DNA of 64,000 nt from an uncultured Methanospirillum sp. (GCF_963668475.1 NZ_OY764544.1:1054001-1118000), one strand, 5' to 3'; positions 8,777 to 18,334 are shown, counted from the first letter of the stretch. Program-made: numbers and translations. Notes: a model not told the origin generated them from the sequence alone.

Positions 8777-10003
8777 TCAAACGGCATTCGGATCACCCTC
8801 CAGAATGCCGGCAAGGACTTCACGGTACGCAGCGATCAACCCATCCCGATTTTCTTCAGGTTCCCCGGCTGCATCCATACAACGCCTGAACACCTCTTCA
8901 GGATTCAGTTCTTCGAGTGACTCCTGGGTGATGCTGCTGATTGATCCGGCCCTCTGGGAGATCTTCACCTTCTGGACCTCAACTGTAGAACCATCAGTAA
9001 TCCGATAGAATTCATCTCTCACAGAAGGACCAGCTCCGCTGTCTTCAAGCAGGATCTCAACCCATGAAGGTCTGCCTGAAAAGATCAGTTCGGTGAGTTT
9101 ATCCCTAACCTGATCAGCATCACCGTGGATCTGCACCAGATCCCTGATGCGGGGAACAATCATGGGCTCTACATATACCGGCCGGTCAGATCCGATATCA
9201 ACAATCAGAACCTCTTTGTCACGGTCAGACTCACCAAACCCCATCATAAACGGCGAGCCTGAATACCTGCGGGTTGTTTCTCCTCCCACCATTTGAGGCT
9301 GATGCAGGTGCCCGAGTGCAAGATAATCAATGCAGGAGGGAAAGGCTGCAGCACTGACCTGAAGGAGATTTCCTATCGAGAGATCCCGGACCCCGTCATC
9401 GGCAATCGTGTTACCACCGGCAGCAAAGAGATGACCAGTGGCAAGGATCGGGACGTTACTGCCATTACGCTGACGATGCTGTTCTGCAACCTCACAGACA
9501 TCCCGGTAATGATTGCTTATCCCGGTAAGGAGCCTGCTTCTCTTCTCCTCGATGCTCTCTCCGGCCTCTGCCATCCTGACATCGCGATCACGAAGGAAGG
9601 GAACACCACACACAACGAGGGCAGGATCGCCATCCTCGTTTGTGAAGATGAAGACCTCTTCATCCACAGTCGGGGGTATCGAACCGACAACATGGATATC
9701 AAGTACAGAGAGAAGTTCCCGAGGGGCAGTCAGAAGTGATGGGGAGTCATGGTTACCCGCGGTCACCAGGACGTGCCTGCAACATGTTCTGCCAACCCTG
9801 CCCAGGAACCGGTAATAGAGTTCAAGCGCACGGTTTGAGGGAGTTCCAGAATCAAAGATATCCCCGGCAATTATTAAGGAATCAATGCTATCGCGACTAA
9901 TAACCCCAATCAACCAGTCGAGGAATGCTTCTTCCTCATCATAACGCTTCTTCCCGGCGAGAGAGGATCCGAGGTGCCAGTCTGAGGTATGGAGGACCCG
10001 CAT
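8777..10003 (-). CDS. sbcD: DNA repair exonuclease SbcD (Mre11-like)
   Basis: A 408-residue metallophosphoesterase. The N-terminus MRVLHTSDWHLGSSLAGKKR gives phosphoesterase motif I (D-x-H), then AGDIFDSGTPSNRALELYY (motif II), VTAGNHDSPSLL (motif III, N-H-D) and YLALGHLHQPQ (motif V). These residues bind two manganese ions for 3'-5' exonuclease and endonuclease activity. I took ATG 10003 because it matches the family N-terminus. A longer in-frame start would add 30 residues of unrelated sequence inside the upstream gene. The start lies one base after the stop of the unknown 330-residue gene, so the two are translationally coupled. Confidence 0.93.
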   Translation of the reverse strand: MRVLHTSDWHLGSSLAGKKRYDEEEAFLDWLIGVISRDSIDSLIIAGDIFDSGTPSNRALELYYRFLGRVGRTCCRHVLVTAGNHDSPSLLTAPRELLSVLDIHVVGSIPPTVDEEVFIFTNEDGDPALVVCGVPFLRDRDVRMAEAGESIEEKRSRLLTGISNHYRDVCEVAEQHRQRNGSNVPILATGHLFAAGGNTIADDGVRDLSIGNLLQVSAAAFPSCIDYLALGHLHQPQMVGGETTRRYSGSPFMMGFGESDRDKEVLIVDIGSDRPVYVEPMIVPRIRDLVQIHGDADQVRDKLTELIFSGRPSWVEILLEDSGAGPSVRDEFYRITDGSTVEVQKVKISQRAGSISSITQESLEELNPEEVFRRCMDAAGEPEENRDGLIAAYREVLAGILEGDPNAV

Positions 10004-10004
10004 A

Positions 10005-10997
10005 CTACTGGTTCTTCTTCCGTTTGCCGGCACTACCGACTGTCGAAGGATCGCTGGGTCTGAGCCGGGTATCCTTGCCCTTAACCAGTCCAAGCTTTCT
10101 CATATCAGCAACCATGCTGTCTACATACTCGGGAGAGAGGCCGAAGCGATCCTGTACATGCCCCTGGCCGTCCCGTGCTGCGATCTCATCCACAAAGAGG
10201 AGTCTGAGATCCTCAAGTGATGATTCCCCGGCATCAAAGAGCTGGCTGATGAGTTCCTGGGTGATACGAAGACGGGACATACACCCTTCGGTGATCTTCA
10301 GAAGTGATTGCGGGTCAACACCGTTATCAGATAGGAACATGATGAACGCCTCGATATCCTCAAGGAAAAGGATCTCAGGCCCCGTCTGAACAACATGCCT
10401 TATCTCTCCCCTGAAGTGTCTGATGCAGGTGACATGATATCGCTCGCTCACCTCTTCCTCTGGAGGGAACGGATACTCATACGGGACATACAGGGTTACC
10501 TCACAAGGCTCTGCTACATTAGTTAGGACAAAACCCTGCTGGGTGATCTCGCAGAGGTGGTTTGAGATAAGCGTGCGGACAGTTGCCAGTTCTCGCGCAA
10601 ACTCATCTGGAGAACACTCATTTTCGGGCTTTATCTTCTGGAACACACTCTGAAAGACAACTGTGCCGATGATATCCCCAGGATGATGTTCCTTCAGACT
10701 CTGAGATACAGCGAGTTGTTCAGCATCAAGAACCTCAAGTGTCTTCTTCCAGACAGAAGGATCAAAGTCAACAGGGAATTCATCAGAATCTCCACTGCCA
10801 ACTCCTCTCTGCTGGTGCTTATCCTGGCAGGCAGTAAGAAACGACTTGAGATCCTCATACCGTCCTGCAAGGATCAGTGCAACAGTCAGTTGTGGTTTTG
10901 TGAGGATACGGGCAGGAATACCCTCTTTCTTCAAGTACCGGACGATCTCTCTTGCCTCTGCCTCAGACTCGACAGGTATCCGCTCCTCGAGTACCAT
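10005..10997 (-). CDS. Unknown 330-residue protein in the SbcCD/SNF2 cluster
   Basis: I do not recognise a family. The N-terminal ~50 residues (ESEAEAREIVRYLKKEGIPA) look like a small alpha/beta fold that handles paired strands and helices. The middle contains a Tyr/Pro-rich strand (VTLYVPYEYPFPPEEEV) and a segment SERYHVTCIRHFRGEIRHVV. The C-terminal third (residues ~240-315) looks like a winged-helix tail ending in a basic stretch GKRKKNQ. There is a good ribosome site, GGGTGATAA, directly before the ATG. Tight coupling to sbcD (one-base gap) and a place downstream of SNF2 and SWIM genes imply a role in DNA end processing or its control, by context only. Confidence 0.8.
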   Translation of the reverse strand: MVLEERIPVESEAEAREIVRYLKKEGIPARILTKPQLTVALILAGRYEDLKSFLTACQDKHQQRGVGSGDSDEFPVDFDPSVWKKTLEVLDAEQLAVSQSLKEHHPGDIIGTVVFQSVFQKIKPENECSPDEFARELATVRTLISNHLCEITQQGFVLTNVAEPCEVTLYVPYEYPFPPEEEVSERYHVTCIRHFRGEIRHVVQTGPEILFLEDIEAFIMFLSDNGVDPQSLLKITEGCMSRLRITQELISQLFDAGESSLEDLRLLFVDEIAARDGQGHVQDRFGLSPEYVDSMVADMRKLGLVKGKDTRLRPSDPSTVGSAGKRKKNQ

Positions 10998-11061
10998 TTA
11001 TCACCCATCTGTCGGCTACAGGCATAACTCCTCCGAAAGTGGCGGAGACAGATACCAGAAA

Positions 11062-11913
11062 TCAGGGAGAGTCAGTCTCTGGTGACCGGTTCATCTCTTT
11101 GGTCCACCGGGCGGCGACCCACGCCGCCCTGGGATAGAGTTCTGCAATCACTGCGCCGAGATTAGCATCACCGAGCGGGACCGGACATTTCCCCAGTTGA
11201 TCATACAGGGCTTTCTTCATCTCATGATCGCCAGGAATCTGGCCGGGAATAGTACCTACTTCAGGCAGAGCAGCGCCCATGCGGTAATATGAGTCAGAAG
11301 GGACTGGGGGGAGGACCGAAACTTCCTTACTGTCAGATGAACCGGGCGACGTCACCCGTGCTTCCCTCAGCCCTGACAGAACCTCCTCTTTCGTCTTGCC
11401 ATGCAGAAGAAAGAGCAGGAAGGGATCCTTGTCGATGTTCTCAGCAAGAAGGAAGTATATCGCGGCTTCATGCTTGCACGGACTTCCCTTGTCAGGACAG
11501 TTACATCCCTTGCTCTTGGGTTCTACCCGGGGAAAGAGCGATAAACCCTGCTTTGCAAGGCGCCGTTCCATCGCTTCAGGTACAGAACCTGCCATCAGAC
11601 GTGCTGCAAAAGATGCCTCGTCGGAGATTATGGAGAGCATCTTCTTCCAGGCATCGTCAGAAAGAGGAGTGAACCTGATTCTGACGGCATAGACATATGA
11701 ACCAGATACCTTTGCCTCGACCGAGCAGGGTGACGCCTCTATCCATTGTACCTGCCCGTTGCGTGCATAGGATTTGCCTGCATTCAGCCTGATGTAGTCG
11801 TTTGACTTCATCACCACTTCCAGAAATCTCCTGCCCCACCAGGTTTCACCTACTCCTCCACGCTGGGAGGAGAGGAGAGAGGTCAGGGGAACAGGTGCTG
11901 CATGCAGCGTCAT
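11062..11913 (-). CDS. SWIM zinc-finger protein, partner of the SNF2 helicase
   Basis: A 283-residue protein with the SWIM zinc motif CNCPDKGSPCKHEAAIYFLL (C-x-C-xn-C-x-H) near residues 135-155. Before it, a beta-rich domain (VQWIEASPCSVEAKVSGS YVYAV) is the usual SWIM-protein N-terminal part. SWIM proteins of this type are commonly encoded next to SNF2-family ATPases and are thought to bind DNA or the helicase. Its ATG shares a base with the helicase stop (TGATG), so the two products are made together. The gene is 64 bases upstream of the unknown 330-residue gene. Confidence 0.88.
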   Translation of the reverse strand: MTLHAAPVPLTSLLSSQRGGVGETWWGRRFLEVVMKSNDYIRLNAGKSYARNGQVQWIEASPCSVEAKVSGSYVYAVRIRFTPLSDDAWKKMLSIISDEASFAARLMAGSVPEAMERRLAKQGLSLFPRVEPKSKGCNCPDKGSPCKHEAAIYFLLAENIDKDPFLLFLLHGKTKEEVLSGLREARVTSPGSSDSKEVSVLPPVPSDSYYRMGAALPEVGTIPGQIPGDHEMKKALYDQLGKCPVPLGDANLGAVIAELYPRAAWVAARWTKEMNRSPETDSP

Positions 11914-14900
11914 CAGTACTCCTCAAAGACTGCATCACGCAGGGTTATCACATCAATCAGTTCCTTTGTTGAGAGAGAGGTCAGCCAGTCCTCTCCGCTT
12001 GAGAGGATCTCTGTTGCAAGCCCTCGTTTTCCGGCAAGTACATCGTCGATCCTCTCCTCAAGTGTTCCGGCTGCTACCATGAGATGTACCTGAACATCAC
12101 GTATCTGCCCGATACGAAATGCCCGGTCGGTTGCCTGATCCTCGACAGCCGGATTCCACCACCTGTCAACATGGAAGACATGGTTAGCCCTGGTAAGGTT
12201 CAGACCCGTTCCCCCTGCCTTGAGTGAGATGACAAAGAATTTTGGCCCATCCGGCTTCATAAAGCGTGTTATCATCTCATCACGGGTATGCCTGCGTGTC
12301 CTTCCCGTGAGAAGAAGGACCGGGGCATGGAAGTGCTCCTCTATTGCCTGCTGAAGAAGGGATGCGAAAGATGCGAACTGGGTGAATATGATGGCTGCAT
12401 CCCCCTCATCAGAGACCTCCTCCAGCATCTCGAGCAGCCGTCTGACCTTGCCTGATCTGAAGGAGCCGGTAACTCCGTCATGAGTATAGAGGTGTGGGTG
12501 ATCGGCAATCTGTTTGAGTTTGGTCAGGGCTGCCAGGATCATACCACGCCTGGCAATCCCGGTGAGTTTTTCTGCGGCCTGTTTCACCTCATTCACAACT
12601 GCCTGGTACAGGGTAACCTGCTCCCTGGTGAGTGTGACAAAGATTCGGGACTCCATCTTTTCAGGCAGATCCCTGATGATGTTCTTGTCTGTCTTCAGCC
12701 TGCGAAGCAGGAACGGGCGGATCAGACGCCGGAGCTCTTCTGCCTTCTCCTGGTTTGCATCCTTCTCTATGGGGACTGAGTACCCGATCCTGAACTGCTG
12801 TGCTGAACCAAGGTATCCTGGATTTAAAAACTGCATGATAGACCAGAGTTCGCTCAGCCGGTTCTCTACCGGTGTGCCGGTCAGGGCAACCCGGTGATCT
12901 GCCTGGATCAAAAAGATCGATCTGCTCTGCTTGGTCCGCGGGTTTTTGATGTTCTGTGCCTCATCAAGGATAAGACTGTTCCACCGGATAGCGGTGATCA
13001 GATCCGAGTCACGTGACGCCAGGGGATACGTTGTGATAACGAGGTCATGGGCAGAGACCATCTCTGAAAACCCTGACTTTTCACGCCCGGTTCCGTGATG
13101 AACATATACCGTGAGAGACGGTGAGAACCGGCTTAGTTCCCGTTCCCAGTTCCCTGCAACAGATGTCGGACAGATGAGAAGCGACGGGCCTGAAAGCCCG
13201 GCTTCCTTCCTGGAAAGAAGATAGGCGATGGTCTGGGGAGTCTTTCCAAGTCCCATATCATCAGCGAGGCATACACCAAACCCGCGTTCTGCACCAGCGA
13301 GAAGGAACGAGAAACCACTCACCTGGTATGGCCTGAGTATCCCGGAAAATGAGGCAGGGATCTTCTGGTCCTGCAGGAGTCCTCCACCCTTTGCTGTCAG
13401 AACAAGATCCTGGCTCCAGGAGTCATCCCCGATCACCTCGATGAACGATTCTTCATCGTCTGCATGTGCGATGAGCCTGAACAGGTCAACAGCCGGGAGT
13501 GTCTCTCCCGCATACGCATCCTGAAGCCTTCGCAGGTTCTTCTCAAGGTCTCCGGACTGACAGACCATCCATCCGTCCCCAGTCCTGATGATCGAGTTCT
13601 TGAGATCAGTCCTCTGAAGAAACTCTTCAGGAGTCAGGATCTCATCACCCAGTGCAACCTGGTAATCGAAACTTACCACGGTGTCAAGCCCAAAGCAGGT
13701 GACAGCACTCGGATCACGGCTCACCCGTATCCTGATAACCGGTTTTGACTTCCGCTCTGCCCACCAGGACGGGATGATCGTCTCGATGCCGATCTCTTTG
13801 AGCAACGGAACATCATGTGTCAGAAACGTCCAGAGGTCAGGAGTACTCAATGCAAATCCTCCAGGAGCGGGACTGCTCAGGGAGAGGAGAATAGAATTTG
13901 AGACTGCCGAACCCCGGCCCAGTTCCTGCAGGAGCGTCTCTTCAAGGATACGAAGGGAAGGAAGAGTTTCAGAGAGGATGTCTCCTCCGGACCAGATCTC
14001 TGCTGCAGGGATGAGACAGGTCAGATCATCGGCAGGCCGCAGTTCATATGTTATCAGCCATGATCCGCCTTCTTTTTCAGGCTCATGAACCCGGAGCACG
14101 AGGCCCATCTGTGTTGTGACCTTATTATCTGTAGGCTTCTGCATCCAGGAGATCAACCGCTTGCCATCCCCGTGTTCGGCAGGGAGGAGGGAGTCAAGGC
14201 CGAGGAGCGAACTCTGGCCGGTAAGATTGAGGTAAAAGATGAGCGGAATGGTCTGCTGTATCATGACTGCCGGAGTAAGATGGAGATCTACGGGCCGTCG
14301 TACCAGTGCTTCATAAATGACTCTCCTGACAAGGGATGTGAGGAAGGTATAGACCGTGGACTGTGTCTGGTACTCATGGAGTTCAGGAACATGGAGACCA
14401 AACCCAGTTGCAGGGATACAGAACGGGGGGATTGCGGCATGGAATGCCCGAATCATCGTATGTTCAGACTCATCGGGATGGAGATCCCAGAGTACATGAA
14501 ATCCGGATCTGCCGTTCATTCGGTACGCAGGGAGATAATGACCTGCAGATATGAGAGACAGACCTCCTGCAGTCACTGTTGACCAGTACAGAAGTGTCTC
14601 TGCCATTATGTATGCGCCATCGTCCAGGTTCCTGATTCCGGTAATCACCGGAGGGATGTATTCAAGCGGAAACCTGACAACAGGTACGGACCACGTGCAA
14701 AAACTCGTGGTTTTAGGAGTTTCAAGACATTTTTGCTGATAATATTCAGGCGAGCAGACAGGGTTTTTTCCCTGCTCGTATGTAGGGAGGGAGAGAGTTA
14801 TGACCATCTCCTCAAACCGGGATGGCAGCACCCCCCAGTTGTCAAGGATACGAACAAGTTCTGAAGATGAAAGAGCGGCAGGATGTGAGAGGAGAGACGA

Positions 14901-15023
14901 CTTTTGCATCTTCCTTCCCTGCCTGGGAGATTTGCTCTGCTCCAGGGATATTGTTGTATCCTCTGCAAAGAGAATAAACTGATCGGGAGCAGCCGGGGAG
15001 TAAAGCCCATGCAGGATGATCAT
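11913..15023 (-). CDS. SNF2-family (Swi2/Snf2, RapA-like) DNA-dependent ATPase
   Basis: A 1036-residue protein. The C-terminal half has all helicase-like motifs of the SNF2 family: CLADDMGLGKTPQTIAYLL (I), TTYPLASRDSD (Ib region), LILDEAQNIKN (II, DEAQ), ALTGTPVENRLSELW (III), and in the second lobe FVISLKAGGTGLNLTRA (V) and WWNPAVEDQATDRAFRIGQ (VI). The N-terminal ~500 residues form the accessory region common in the prokaryotic SNF2 proteins paired with SWIM partners. Such enzymes translocate on duplex DNA and remodel protein-DNA complexes; they do not unwind. This is the first gene of the cluster SNF2-SWIM-unknown-SbcD-SbcC. Confidence 0.93.
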   Translation of the reverse strand: MIILHGLYSPAAPDQFILFAEDTTISLEQSKSPRQGRKMQKSSLLSHPAALSSSELVRILDNWGVLPSRFEEMVITLSLPTYEQGKNPVCSPEYYQQKCLETPKTTSFCTWSVPVVRFPLEYIPPVITGIRNLDDGAYIMAETLLYWSTVTAGGLSLISAGHYLPAYRMNGRSGFHVLWDLHPDESEHTMIRAFHAAIPPFCIPATGFGLHVPELHEYQTQSTVYTFLTSLVRRVIYEALVRRPVDLHLTPAVMIQQTIPLIFYLNLTGQSSLLGLDSLLPAEHGDGKRLISWMQKPTDNKVTTQMGLVLRVHEPEKEGGSWLITYELRPADDLTCLIPAAEIWSGGDILSETLPSLRILEETLLQELGRGSAVSNSILLSLSSPAPGGFALSTPDLWTFLTHDVPLLKEIGIETIIPSWWAERKSKPVIRIRVSRDPSAVTCFGLDTVVSFDYQVALGDEILTPEEFLQRTDLKNSIIRTGDGWMVCQSGDLEKNLRRLQDAYAGETLPAVDLFRLIAHADDEESFIEVIGDDSWSQDLVLTAKGGGLLQDQKIPASFSGILRPYQVSGFSFLLAGAERGFGVCLADDMGLGKTPQTIAYLLSRKEAGLSGPSLLICPTSVAGNWERELSRFSPSLTVYVHHGTGREKSGFSEMVSAHDLVITTYPLASRDSDLITAIRWNSLILDEAQNIKNPRTKQSRSIFLIQADHRVALTGTPVENRLSELWSIMQFLNPGYLGSAQQFRIGYSVPIEKDANQEKAEELRRLIRPFLLRRLKTDKNIIRDLPEKMESRIFVTLTREQVTLYQAVVNEVKQAAEKLTGIARRGMILAALTKLKQIADHPHLYTHDGVTGSFRSGKVRRLLEMLEEVSDEGDAAIIFTQFASFASLLQQAIEEHFHAPVLLLTGRTRRHTRDEMITRFMKPDGPKFFVISLKAGGTGLNLTRANHVFHVDRWWNPAVEDQATDRAFRIGQIRDVQVHLMVAAGTLEERIDDVLAGKRGLATEILSSGEDWLTSLSTKELIDVITLRDAVFEEY

Positions 15024-15130
15024 GCGGGCTTATACATCGGAGTGGAAAAAGATGAGTGTTTGGATACCCGATCATCTCCGGTACCATCAGTAAGAGTGTT
15101 CAAGTACGTGCCTCAATGAAAGGGAAGACC

Positions 15131-15451
15131 TTACTGCTTTCTCCCCATCATCACCTCTTGAGTGACGACAAGACCATGCTCTACTAGCCCCTCTATCTCT
15201 TCAGCAATACCAACAATCCGTTCCTTTGTATCAACCACGTCGATGACAACCGGTAGATCAAACGAGAAGTTCAGCACATCGATTGAATGGATTGTATGCT
15301 CATGCCCATACCCGACCATGCCCCGGAAGACTGTACATCCGGGAAATCCCCGTTCATGAAAAAGTTCAACCAGATATTTGTATGCCGGTTTCTTCCCAAT
15401 CCGTGCAGACTCTGCAATATAAACCCGTAATAACATCCCTTCAGATAACAT
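15131..15451 (-). CDS. DUF190 protein linked to CrcB
   Basis: A 106-residue protein with the DUF190 pattern: MLLRVYIAESARIGKKPAYKYLVELFHERGFPGCTVFRGMVGYG, then PVVIDVVDTKERI. The fold resembles PII (ferredoxin-like), and the family is repeatedly found beside crcB. Its ATG overlaps the TGA of the upstream CrcB gene, so it is made from the same transcript. It probably senses or tunes fluoride export, though the molecular role of the family is not established. Confidence 0.9.
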   Translation of the reverse strand: MLSEGMLLRVYIAESARIGKKPAYKYLVELFHERGFPGCTVFRGMVGYGHEHTIHSIDVLNFSFDLPVVIDVVDTKERIVGIAEEIEGLVEHGLVVTQEVMMGRKQ

Positions 15452-15813
15452 CAGACACCAGCCCCGAGAGTTGTGATAACCAGATATCCGGCGCAGACTC
15501 CAGCCAGGCTTCCCACGAGATTTATGGAGATATTGGCGATCATTACCAGATAATTCTGTTCTTCAAACATCCTGAATGTCTCAAACGAGAAGGTGGAAAA
15601 GGTGGTGAACCCTCCGAGGACACCCACATCGAGGAGGTAATAGAGGTCTCCAGGAGAGCGGGAGAATGCCACCAGAGCGAAGAGAAGACTTCCCAGGATG
15701 TTTACGACTGCAGTTCCAAGAGGAATACCAAGGACCGGTTCAAGCCTTGAGATCTCATATCTGCACACCGAGCCTGCTGCACCACCAAGCCCGACAAGAA
15801 TCAGGTGATCCAT
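15451..15813 (-). CDS. crcB: Fluoride channel CrcB/Fluc, second of two
   Basis: A 120-residue, four-helix protein. Conserved Fluc elements are [14 protein letters not shown] (N-terminal GG--GA--RY), [14 protein letters not shown] (the helix-2 N-x-x-G) and [15 protein letters not shown] (G-x-G-FTTFS-F, the helix-break that carries the phenylalanine track). Fluc channels work as antiparallel dimers and export fluoride passively. The ATG at 15813 lies inside the end of the first crcB; an upstream in-frame extension has no family residues. The two unequal tandem subunits suggest a heterodimer. Confidence 0.93.
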   Translation of the reverse strand: MDHLILVGLGGAAGSVCRYEISRLEPVLGIPLGTAVVNILGSLLFALVAFSRSPGDLYYLLDVGVLGGFTTFSTFSFETFRMFEEQNYLVMIANISINLVGSLAGVCAGYLVITTLGAGV

Positions 15814-16178
15814 GCAGACCCCCGTGGGTTTGTAACCATGACCCTGCCGAGGAATATCCCTACCAGGCCTAACAGAATATTTGCAAGGATATTCAAAAGA
15901 CCGATGATCGGCCCTGCTGAAAAACTCTGTGCAGCAAAGGCTGAAAACGTTGTGAACGATCCAATCACGCCGACTCCGAAGAAGAGACGTGAACTCCTGC
16001 TGAATGCACCAAAAAAGATTGAACCATACATCAGGATACTGATAGCCATACAACCGAGGACATTTACAACCAGCGTCCCGGGTAGTGACGGGACCTGTTC
16101 ATTAACCAGGTACCGGGCCACGGCTCCGCAGAACCCGCCGATGCAGACCAGCCCCTCTTCAGATAATGAGTATTTCAT
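15801..16178 (-). CDS. crcB: Fluoride channel CrcB/Fluc, first of two
   Basis: A 125-residue, four-helix protein with [28 protein letters not shown] and [15 protein letters not shown], the same conserved Fluc elements as the second copy but diverged in the loops. It overlaps the second crcB by 13 bases. A TATA-like ATATATAAAA (minus-strand sense TTTTATATAT) lies at 16238-16250, which puts transcription start near 16215 and leaves a leader of only about 35 bases, ending in a GGGGT ribosome site. Confidence 0.93.
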   Translation of the reverse strand: MKYSLSEEGLVCIGGFCGAVARYLVNEQVPSLPGTLVVNVLGCMAISILMYGSIFFGAFSRSSRLFFGVGVIGSFTTFSAFAAQSFSAGPIIGLLNILANILLGLVGIFLGRVMVTNPRGSAWIT

Positions 16179-16237
16179 GCCATACCCCGGCTTTTAGAGC
16201 CCTGTGGCAGATCAGCCATTCAGTACAAATCCCAACG

Positions 16238-16250
16238 AATATATAAAAAG
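16238..16250 (-). promoter_or_regulatory. TATA box of the crcB operon
   Basis: On the minus strand the sequence reads CTTTTTATATATTCG, an archaeal box A about 60 bases before the first crcB start. The resulting leader of ~35 bases is too short to hold a complete fluoride riboswitch. A small hairpin (GGCT/AGCC, within 16187-16202) sits just ahead of the ribosome site. Confidence 0.5.
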
Positions 16251-16335
16251 ATCATCAGCAATCTGCAGACAAAAAGAAATACGAAATTGGCTGGAGATAT
16301 TGCCCAGAGACCTCTGAAGACCTGCCTTTTTAAAA

Positions 16336-18315
16336 TTATGAGGTTGGGGATAATCTGCCAAAGACTGTTGTTGTCACACCTGCCTTAACACGGGTAGTTT
16401 GGGACCAGTCAGCATACCCGGTCTTCGAAAGGGTGATCGTATGCTCACCTGCAGGAACTCCTGTGATCGTCTTTGAGGTAACTGCCCCGGTGCCGACCCC
16501 ATCAATCGCGATGGATGCTCCGGACGGGTTAGAGTATACAAAGATTGAACCGTTTGTTCCACCCGGGATCAGGCTGGCAGAGACAGGTGTTGTCATCCGG
16601 GAGTTGACCATCACGGTCTTTGACCAGTCTTTGTATCCGTCCTTTTTCAGAAGAACGGTGTGCCATCCTGAAGAGAGACCGGATACTGTATTAGGGGTCT
16701 GGTACCCGGTATCTGCACTGTCAATAGAGATACCTGCTCCGGACGGGTTTGAAGTGAGAGAGATACTGCCACCGGTCTGGGTCAGCACCGCATACACGGT
16801 GGTTGTCTGGCCGCTTCTGATCGTAACGGGTACGTTGTAATTGGCATACCCGCTCATCACAAGTTTGAGGTCATGGCTTCCCGGGCTCAGCGAAGTAAAT
16901 GTCGCTTTTGTACTCCGCTCCATATCAGTTCCATCAATCCAGATGGCTGCCCCGGTCGGCTTTGAGGAGACCGTGAGAACACCGGCCTGGGTCATCACTG
17001 CCGCTATCGTGGTTGTCTCATTGGAGGTGATGGTTACATTCTGTGAATAATCCGAGTACCCGGCTTTCACAAGTTTCAGTTCATGAACCCCTGCAGAGAT
17101 CCCGGATATGGTTGCCGGGGTCGTATACCCGGTATTTGCAGTATCTATCCAGACCGCAGCCTTTGTAGGACTGGAAGAGACCGTGAGGCTCCCGGTGCTG
17201 GGAACCGGAGTGGGTGTTACGGTCACAGTGGGAGTCGGAGTGACGGTAGTTGTCGGGGTTGGTGTCACAGTGACTGTAGGAGTTGGAGTTGGCGTCTTGG
17301 TCGGCGTAGGGGTTGGTGCTACGGGCTTTAGGTGGAATACACTTACAGCATAGTGTTGCATATCAGCATATGATCCCCCCCAGGTCATTGTATGACTGGA
17401 ATAGTCCCAGGTATCGTGAACAATGATCTGGTCTGTTCCGGTATACCCTACACCAATCATGGTGTGACCCAGGACATGGATCAGAACCGGATATCCTGCA
17501 TTAATTTCTGACTTATACTGACTGTAGGTAAAACCCTTGGTATTTCCTTTATATCCAGATATATACTGGTTGTAATTAGTCAGTACAGAGTAGCCCCTTG
17601 ACTCTGCAAAAAGTCTCATTCCATGAGTTCCATCACGGTTTTTACTACTCTCTGATCCTGAGTAGTCATAGAGGGGTGAACCATTAGTATAGTAGAAAAA
17701 TGTCGTGCTACCATCAGTATTCAGCCAGTTCTGGTACTGGTTGGTGCCCATATAATCCCCGACACAGTTCTTTACACTATGCTCAGTCCACGAACCGTAG
17801 TATGGATCTACCGCAGAGCCATATGCTGAATAATAATCATCAACATGACCCTTTATTGTCAGGTTGTCGATCCCCTTATGTGAAGCACTTAAGGGGCACT
17901 CGCCCTGTCCTTCAGAAGAATTCCCCCATACTTTATTCGTAAGTGGAAATACTCCTCCCTCTGTAGGGCCTACATAGAAATTAGGATACCCGTTCCGATC
18001 ATAGTATCCAAAATACATGGATGCTGAAGTTGCTGAACATCCATATGACCACACTAATGCAGGGACCTGACCAGTACTGAGAATGCTGGTTGAAGGATCA
18101 GATGCTGATGCTACATTCATATTCTTTATCCATCCTGAAGGTGGCAACCCAGGACCGGTTATGTATTCATCAATAAGATTCCCATTTTCAGAAACCTGAC
18201 CCATGAAATAACTCTGGTTTGTAGAAGAATCTGCACCAACACCGGTACATATCAAAACCAGACTCATGAGAGTCAGGGCAAGCAATCGGAAAGAGAAAAG
18301 AGACTGAATATTCAT
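16336..18315 (-). CDS. Secreted C39-like cysteine peptidase with Pro/Thr linker and four PEGA repeats
   Basis: A 659-residue exported protein. Residues 1-29 are a signal peptide. Residues ~85-330 are a C39-like papain-fold domain: Cys93 in SYGCSATSASM, His284 in VLGHTMIGVGY and Asp301/304 in IIVHDTWDYSS. Residues ~333-372 are a Pro/Thr-rich spacer (TPTPTPT type) like the stalks of cell-wall proteins. Residues 375-659 hold four PEGA repeats, each with SxPxGAxIxID---TG-xTP and a closing V-I--G-TTTV. PEGA repeats are surface beta-sandwich modules in methanogens. I chose ATG 18315 because it opens the signal peptide; a start 24 codons further up adds non-signal sequence. A TATA box sits 23-30 bases upstream. 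A papain-type paralogue with the same tail is at 44830-46770. Confidence 0.88.
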   Translation of the reverse strand: MNIQSLFSFRLLALTLMSLVLICTGVGADSSTNQSYFMGQVSENGNLIDEYITGPGLPPSGWIKNMNVASASDPSTSILSTGQVPALVWSYGCSATSASMYFGYYDRNGYPNFYVGPTEGGVFPLTNKVWGNSSEGQGECPLSASHKGIDNLTIKGHVDDYYSAYGSAVDPYYGSWTEHSVKNCVGDYMGTNQYQNWLNTDGSTTFFYYTNGSPLYDYSGSESSKNRDGTHGMRLFAESRGYSVLTNYNQYISGYKGNTKGFTYSQYKSEINAGYPVLIHVLGHTMIGVGYTGTDQIIVHDTWDYSSHTMTWGGSYADMQHYAVSVFHLKPVAPTPTPTKTPTPTPTVTVTPTPTTTVTPTPTVTVTPTPVPSTGSLTVSSSPTKAAVWIDTANTGYTTPATISGISAGVHELKLVKAGYSDYSQNVTITSNETTTIAAVMTQAGVLTVSSKPTGAAIWIDGTDMERSTKATFTSLSPGSHDLKLVMSGYANYNVPVTIRSGQTTTVYAVLTQTGGSISLTSNPSGAGISIDSADTGYQTPNTVSGLSSGWHTVLLKKDGYKDWSKTVMVNSRMTTPVSASLIPGGTNGSIFVYSNPSGASIAIDGVGTGAVTSKTITGVPAGEHTITLSKTGYADWSQTTRVKAGVTTTVFGRLSPTS

Positions 18316-18334
18316 TGAAATTGTATTGTATACA

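Noticed and set aside
5057..15023. DISARM-type defence system
   Set aside because: An SNF2-like gene is present but no DISARM methyltransferase, DrmA or DrmB is seen.
15814..16053. 80-residue N-terminal extension of the second CrcB
   Set aside because: The extension is an out-of-frame reading of the first crcB gene; ATG 15813 gives the normal family length.
16179..16260. Fluoride riboswitch before the crcB operon
   Set aside because: A GGCTGAT-like string occurs, but the TATA box position leaves a leader of ~35 bases and the conserved pseudoknot parts are not visible.
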